Below are positions 59,957 to 64,000 of a DNA stretch of 64,000 nucleotides, piece after piece. The notes beneath the pieces are model-generated. The model made no database searches and was not told where the DNA came from. It saw only the letters and a list, made by a program, of their open reading frames with translations. Source of the stretch: Sphingomonas oligophenolica (lineage in GTDB: Bacteria > Pseudomonadota > Alphaproteobacteria > Sphingomonadales > Sphingomonadaceae); assembly GCF_006438955.1 (NCBI RefSeq), contig NZ_RCZK01000004.1, forward strand, positions 186,001-250,000, read 5' to 3'. A program made the translations under genes and the position numbers. Every line of letters begins with the position of its first letter. Position 1 is the stretch's first letter.

Positions 59957-60432
59957 GATATAACTCCTTCAGGGCTAACCGAACTCACCGAAGCATGGCG
60001 CCCCGATGTTCCCAAAGAAACGTTTGGGGCAGCGAGAGGGTGGGCGAAACGCCGTCGTTCTCGCGACTTCGAAGTTGCGGACGCATGGCAGCCGGAAGCG
60101 AGAATAATGTCTCGTCGGCTTCGCCGAGCGCTCTCCCGGCACGACTCGACACACGGATAGCAGGCTCAGGCGTTCCCGGGCAAAGGAGATAGCCGATGCG
60201 CTGCGCCTTGCGCTTGCCTTCTGTCAGGTTTTTGGATCAGCGTCGGACCCCGTTTAATCTCAAGTTTTCCAATTCTTCATTTAGTTAAATGCATTTTAAC
60301 GAGATCCCGCTCCGACGCTTATCCACGTACATTGAGAACGACACTCCCACCGGAACATGACCGGCGGGCAACAGCGCTGTTCGTCGCGATCGCGAGCTAA
60401 GAGCTAAGAATTCCCGGCGGAAATAAGCTGAA
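59957..60432. other. Intergenic region, promoter-containing
   Basis: No gene is supported. It holds the promoter of the His/Gly-rich protein gene near 59957 and an AT-rich segment at 60255-60300 with the 10-bp palindrome AAATGCATTT at 60287-60296. The latter may be a regulator site, but its target gene is unclear because the protease gene ends here rather than starts. Confidence 0.4.
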
Positions 60433-61884
60433 TCAGTAGGTGACGACTTTCACCTTCTCTCCTGGCTGGAGAGGCTCGCGAGGATCGAGGCGGTTAAGCA
60501 CGAGGAACCGCTCCAGACGGAGGTCATCATATGCCATCCGCGCAGACAGGCTTTGCGCTGTATCGCCAGATCGCACCGTCACTGCGCGCAGATAGCGGGG
60601 ACGAACGCGTGCGGCATCGTCGTTCGACAATCGGCGCAGTGATCCAAGCATCGGTTCTAGCGCCCCCGCACCGCTGCCTGCAGGCGCAACGATTACGAAA
60701 TGCGCCGCGCGCGTAGATCCGAGTTGGTAGGCGAATATTGTCACGTCGACCGGTGTGTTGCTGCTGACCGCGCGCAGCTGGGTATATGCCGTCCGAAAGC
60801 CGTTGACCGTGTTGCGCTGCAACGGTGCCGCCGATGGAGAACCGCCGATGGACTGGACCACCGACTGGACGTAGCGGTCGAGATCGCCTGTGAACGGCAG
60901 CGCGCCGAAGTTCGCCTGCGCGCCCTGACCGCTGATCGCGACCGCGTCCGAACCATTTTGCAACGTAAAGCCCTGCGGCACGTCGAAGGCAACGCCGAAC
61001 GCCGGATACAGGAAAGTTCGCCCGTCGATGACGCCCTGTTGCGGATCATCGCCGTACATCATGCCGTCGATAGCGGTGAGAAATGCATCACGGTTCCGCG
61101 CCTGCTCTCCGCCTCGTATTGCTGCCGCTTGCTGAGCTGCGCGCCTGACGCGAGCCGCGGGATCGGGATGAGTGCTCGCCCACTGTGGCACCGCGCGTGC
61201 GTCGCCGCTGATACGTCCTTCGAGCGCGGTCTGCCGCGCGAGTGATTCTAGGACCGTCGAGAGCGCAAGAGGGTCGTAGCCGGCGCTCGCGAGATAACGG
61301 ATCGCCAGATCATCCGCCTGGGTCTCCTGCCCTCGCGAATAACCTAGCGTTGCAAGCTGGCTTCCGACGCCAACGCCACGGCTGAGAAGGCCGCCGATGG
61401 CAGAATTACCCGCAATAGCACCTACGATTGCCTGACCCAAGGAACCGAAAATGGAATTTCGCGTCGCTGCGCTCTGGCGCTTGGCGCTGTGTCGCGCCGC
61501 GACATGGCCGACCTCATGGCCCATCACGGCCGCCAGTTCGGCCTCGTCGTTCATCAAGGCGACCAGGTTGCGCGTTACATAAACGTAGCCCCCGGGTATG
61601 GCGAACGCGTTCTCGACCGGGCTGTTCAAAAGCTTGACATCAAAGGCTTGCGGGCTGGAGCTCAGCCCAGATTGGACGGCGATACGACGCCCCACCGCCT
61701 CGACATACGCAGCTTGCCGCCCGGCCAGCGCGCCGCCATATTGCGCCGTGATGCTGGCGTTGGTCTGGTTGCCCTGCTGCCGCTCTGCCGCGGTGATTGG
61801 CGCCGCGCGGCCCGTCTGAAATGAATTCGTCTGGGCGAGCGCGGGGGTCGACAACAACAAAGCGAGTGAAATAAAATGGCGCAT
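60433..61884 (-). CDS. M48 family metalloprotease with C-terminal LysM-like domain
   Basis: A 483-residue exported protein (signal peptide 1-18, ending ALAQ). The zinc motif HEVGH is at 123-127 and the third ligand Glu187 is in QETQADDLA. The middle is a long alpha-rich domain, and the C-terminus (VTVRSGDTAQSLSARMAYDDLRLERFLVLNRLD...GEKVKVVTY) is LysM-like. The order matches periplasmic BepA/LoiP-type proteases that check outer-membrane protein assembly, with LysM for murein contact. The start at 61884 (MRHFISL) is chosen over 61893. The gene stands alone. Confidence 0.92.
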   Translation of the reverse strand: MRHFISLALLLSTPALAQTNSFQTGRAAPITAAERQQGNQTNASITAQYGGALAGRQAAYVEAVGRRIAVQSGLSSSPQAFDVKLLNSPVENAFAIPGGYVYVTRNLVALMNDEAELAAVMGHEVGHVAARHSAKRQSAATRNSIFGSLGQAIVGAIAGNSAIGGLLSRGVGVGSQLATLGYSRGQETQADDLAIRYLASAGYDPLALSTVLESLARQTALEGRISGDARAVPQWASTHPDPAARVRRAAQQAAAIRGGEQARNRDAFLTAIDGMMYGDDPQQGVIDGRTFLYPAFGVAFDVPQGFTLQNGSDAVAISGQGAQANFGALPFTGDLDRYVQSVVQSIGGSPSAAPLQRNTVNGFRTAYTQLRAVSSNTPVDVTIFAYQLGSTRAAHFVIVAPAGSGAGALEPMLGSLRRLSNDDAARVRPRYLRAVTVRSGDTAQSLSARMAYDDLRLERFLVLNRLDPREPLQPGEKVKVVTY

Positions 61885-62394
61885 CGCTGCCAAACCGCTG
61901 CGCCTCTCGAAGGTTCCACTGTAGGATCCCCGAAAAAAGCCACGAGATGCACCCCCGGCACGCCACCGTAATCAACTGCAAACGTCCAGGTCTTGCCGTT
62001 CGGAACGGCGTAGTTCGAGCGATTGCAGGCCGTACGCTTCGGAAACGAGCACCAGCCAACCCAATCCAGCCATTCTTGGTTCTTTGAAGAGATGGATTAT
62101 TTTGGCCGCCGCCGCATTTAAGGCGCTAGTCGACATCGACAAACTGACCCACGCCGTGCCGGAGGGTGAGGGCTCCAGGCTTTATCTCGGCGCTCAGCAC
62201 CTGGACGTGCCGCACTCGCTCGCGGAACTGGAAAACGTGTTGGCTGGACGGGAGCGGACCGACGACGGCGAACGAAGCTCAGCGGGCTTCGGGGTTCGCT
62301 GACGACTTGGGCTGGAAAAACGAATAAGTTTGTCCGCTTCGCCCGGGAGGAGCGACCCAGAGCGAAGCGAACGCAGCAACTGGAAAGGTGATCG
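61885..62394. other. Intergenic region without a supported gene
   Basis: About 510 bp. A 72-codon frame on the plus strand (62084-62302, MKRWIILAAAAFKAL) begins with a hydrophobic stretch but shows no ribosome-binding site and no homology that I recognise. GCTTCGC at 62337 and GCGAAGC at 62362 form a 7-bp inverted repeat near the end. The promoter of the protease gene lies at the left edge. Confidence 0.4.
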
Positions 62395-62832
62395 TCAGGC
62401 CTTCGTGGTGGGCTTCTGCCTTGGGTTGCGACCGAGCCCAATCTTTTTCGCCAAGACGCTGCGCCTCTCGCTGTAGGTCTTCGCCACCATCGGATAGTCG
62501 GACTTGAGCCCGAACGTCTCGCGGTAAGAATCAGGCGTGTAGCCCTGAGTGGAGAGATGGCGGCGCAGCGTCTTGTAAGGCTTACCATCGATCATCGACA
62601 GAAGGTGGTCGTCGCTGGCGAGCGACTTGCGGACGCCCACCGCGGGCTCGGGTTTGGCGCTGTCAGTTGCACCGGCGGCGGACGTTGTGCCTGTCACCAT
62701 GTTGTCGAGCGCGGCTTTGGCAGTCTGCATGAATGTCGGGACATCATCCGCCCCCGTACGCGTGTTGGGGTTCGACAACCACGCCACCGTCAGCGCGGTC
62801 GCCAGTTCGGTCGTGCTGATGTCGTTTTCCAA
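62395..62832 (-). CDS. MucR/Ros family transcriptional regulator lacking zinc ligands
   Basis: A 145-residue regulator. The C-terminal half follows the family pattern: SMIDGKPYKTLRRHL, then YTPDSYRETFGLKSDYPMVAKTYSERRSVLAKKIGLGR. In zinc-containing members the first part reads VCLEDGK with the zinc-binding Cys; here the position is Ser or Met, so this finger cannot bind zinc the usual way. Zinc-less members occur in the family and can still bind DNA. MucR proteins control exopolysaccharide and motility in alphaproteobacteria. The target here is unknown. Confidence 0.9.
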   Translation of the reverse strand: MENDISTTELATALTVAWLSNPNTRTGADDVPTFMQTAKAALDNMVTGTTSAAGATDSAKPEPAVGVRKSLASDDHLLSMIDGKPYKTLRRHLSTQGYTPDSYRETFGLKSDYPMVAKTYSERRSVLAKKIGLGRNPRQKPTTKA

Positions 62833-62910
62833 GTCTGCTTCTCCGCGATCCCGTGGTGGGTGGTTATAACCCGGCAGCTTTCTTGTTTCTAGTGTAGCAT
62901 CAGCCGCGCG

Positions 62911-63549
62911 TCAGTTCAGCCCGCAGCACTTCTTATACTTTTTGCCCGAGCCGCAGGGGCATGGATCGTTACGACCGATCTTTGCGCTGTTGACGAGACC
63001 ATCCTGCGCAAGGCGCCAAGCGTGCAGCACCTGGACCCAGAGAGGGATCAAGCCGGGAGCCTCGCGATCCCAGTGATCTTCCTCCACCTCGTCCAGCTTG
63101 ATCCGCCCGCTGATCAGCCCAGCCAGCAGCGTGATTCCCGCGATCGCAGCCTGTGCCGCCTCGTCATCACCTGCCCTGATTCGGTTCCAGCCGCCGGACG
63201 CCAGCGTCATCGCCTTTGCGAATCCTTCAATCCACATCTCCCAGAGCGTCTCGTCGGTGCGCGTGTCGACCTCCAGCACGGGCTCGTACTCGCCTGGGCG
63301 ATCCAGGTCCGCGATGATCTGGTTGTGATGCCGCATAAGCAGGTCAAGGAAGGTCTGCAGCGCCGCCTGGTCCTCGAACGCGGTCGGCCCGTCGCCCCAC
63401 ACGAGCTTCAGCCAGCGGGATTGCGGCACCGGGTCGGGGCTGACGATCAAGCCTGTCAGGAAACCGTCCAGCTCGGACAGCAACATGCCATCTTCGAGTC
63501 GATTAAGCAGCAGGGCGTCGAGTTCATCCAGGTAGGCTTCGCTGATCAT
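62911..63549 (-). CDS. YecA/UPF0149 family protein with SEC-C motif
   Basis: A 212-residue protein. The N-terminal UPF0149 domain ([12 protein letters not shown], then [25 protein letters not shown]) fills most of the sequence. The C-terminus [18 protein letters not shown] is a SEC-C zinc motif (CxCxxxxxxxxCC) as at the end of SecA. In E. coli YecA, the SEC-C motif binds metal and contacts ribosomes. The gene is single and divergent from nothing nearby. Confidence 0.9.
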   Translation of the reverse strand: MISEAYLDELDALLLNRLEDGMLLSELDGFLTGLIVSPDPVPQSRWLKLVWGDGPTAFEDQAALQTFLDLLMRHHNQIIADLDRPGEYEPVLEVDTRTDETLWEMWIEGFAKAMTLASGGWNRIRAGDDEAAQAAIAGITLLAGLISGRIKLDEVEEDHWDREAPGLIPLWVQVLHAWRLAQDGLVNSAKIGRNDPCPCGSGKKYKKCCGLN

Positions 63550-63621
63550 GGGAAGCGCATAGCGCGGAAGGCTCCCGGGGTCAGCGCGGCCGCGGGAAAT
63601 TGGGCATCTTATATGAATGGC

Positions 63622-63825
63622 TCAATCGAGCAGTTCGCCCAGCTGACATTTCAGAGCCGAGCCGATGCGCTCGATGACTGTGATGGTCGGATTGCGCACT
63701 ATTCGCTCAATGCCACTAACGTAGGTTCGATCCAGCCCCGCCTCGTCGGCGAGAGCTTCCTGCGACCAGCCCCGCGCCTTGCGCAGCCGCTTCATATTCA
63801 CAGCCAGTCGTTGCCGGACGTCCAT
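63622..63825 (-). CDS. Small XRE-family helix-turn-helix regulator
   Basis: A 67-residue protein that is essentially one HTH_3 domain: MKRLRKARGWSQEALADEAGLDRTYVSGIERIVRNPTITVIERI. It resembles the restriction-modification controller or small phage-like regulators of this fold. No restriction gene is adjacent in the window, but the next gene lies beyond the edge. Its stop is 73 bp from the YecA start on the same strand. Confidence 0.85.
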   Translation of the reverse strand: MDVRQRLAVNMKRLRKARGWSQEALADEAGLDRTYVSGIERIVRNPTITVIERIGSALKCQLGELLD

Positions 63826-63970
63826 CCGACAGCTTGAGCCAAAGTGTGGCCGATCGGACCACGGACTATGAATCCCATTTTATCTGGCATTGGCCCTTGA
63901 CGTCGGTAACTTGAACCGTCGGCGATGGCCTCAACGCGCCCACGTTCGGGCATCACCACGGGAGAAGAAC

Positions 63971-64000
63971 ATGATCGACCAAGCTACACTGAAGAGCATC
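63971..64000 (+). CDS. Start of a gene continuing past the window
   Basis: An ATG at 63971 is preceded by GGAGAAG at proper spacing. Only ten codons (MIDQATLKSI) are visible, so no function can be given. It is divergent from the XRE gene, with the promoters of both in the 145-bp gap. Confidence 0.45.
   Translation, partial: MIDQATLKSI

Overview
The window looks like a chromosomal segment of a sphingomonad (Sphingomonas-type alphaproteobacterium). The evidence is the high GC content, a TonB-dependent receptor with the family's TonB-box style, the large single-chain NAD-glutamate dehydrogenase, a cyoABCD quinol oxidase, a MucR-type regulator, several short conserved proteins typical of this group, and interspersed short palindromic repeats.

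Region 1 (1-13.7 kb) is mostly housekeeping and accessory metabolism. It holds the end of an outer-membrane barrel protein, a DUF1330 protein, a secreted thermonuclease, two decayed fragments, two SDR dehydrogenases, an acyl-CoA dehydrogenase, a GPH-type sugar:cation symporter, a CHAP-domain secreted amidase-like protein, a Tat-exported MsrB, a CYP153-like P450, an ABC-2 exporter pair and QueG.

Region 2 (13.7-22.5 kb) is a compact gene set that I read as a candidate sulfonate, perhaps sulfoquinovose, utilisation locus. It contains an SsuD-like flavin monooxygenase translationally coupled to an aldo/keto reductase, a Gfo/Idh/MocA enzyme, a TonB-dependent receptor, an MFS importer, a YeiH-type exporter and a LacI regulator. 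The combination matches the logic of the sulfo-SMO pathway: outer-membrane uptake, inner-membrane uptake, NAD-dependent glycoside cleavage, oxidative desulfonation, reduction to glucose and sulfite export. The substrate is inference.

Region 3 (22.6-34 kb) carries cyoABCD on the minus strand, a PepSY membrane protein, NAD-glutamate dehydrogenase, a PAS-like protein and a tRNA-Thr(CGT).

Region 4 (34.03-55.56 kb) is an integrative element inserted in the 3' end of that tRNA. It is bounded by a 48-bp direct repeat (attL at the intact tRNA, attR at 55.5 kb), has a tyrosine integrase beside attR, and carries a near-identical 20-bp motif just inside each end. A minus-strand chain of mostly overlapping genes runs from an excisionase-like HTH through a TOPRIM/AAA primase-helicase to several unknown proteins. 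A divergent regulator-integrase pair faces it across an inverted repeat. A tail module (a possible chaperone, a DUF6441-like protein and a 1473-aa tape measure) stands alone, without capsid, portal or terminase genes. The rest is many tiny overlapping genes of unknown function. The element is either a phage satellite with its own tape measure or a deleted prophage.

Region 5 (55.6-64 kb) holds an IS6-family element killed by two single-base deletions, an AT-richer orphan tadG/tadE/tadE-like set, a secreted His/Gly-rich protein, an M48 protease with a C-terminal LysM-like domain, a zinc-less MucR homologue, a YecA/UPF0149 protein with a SEC-C tail, and a small XRE regulator.
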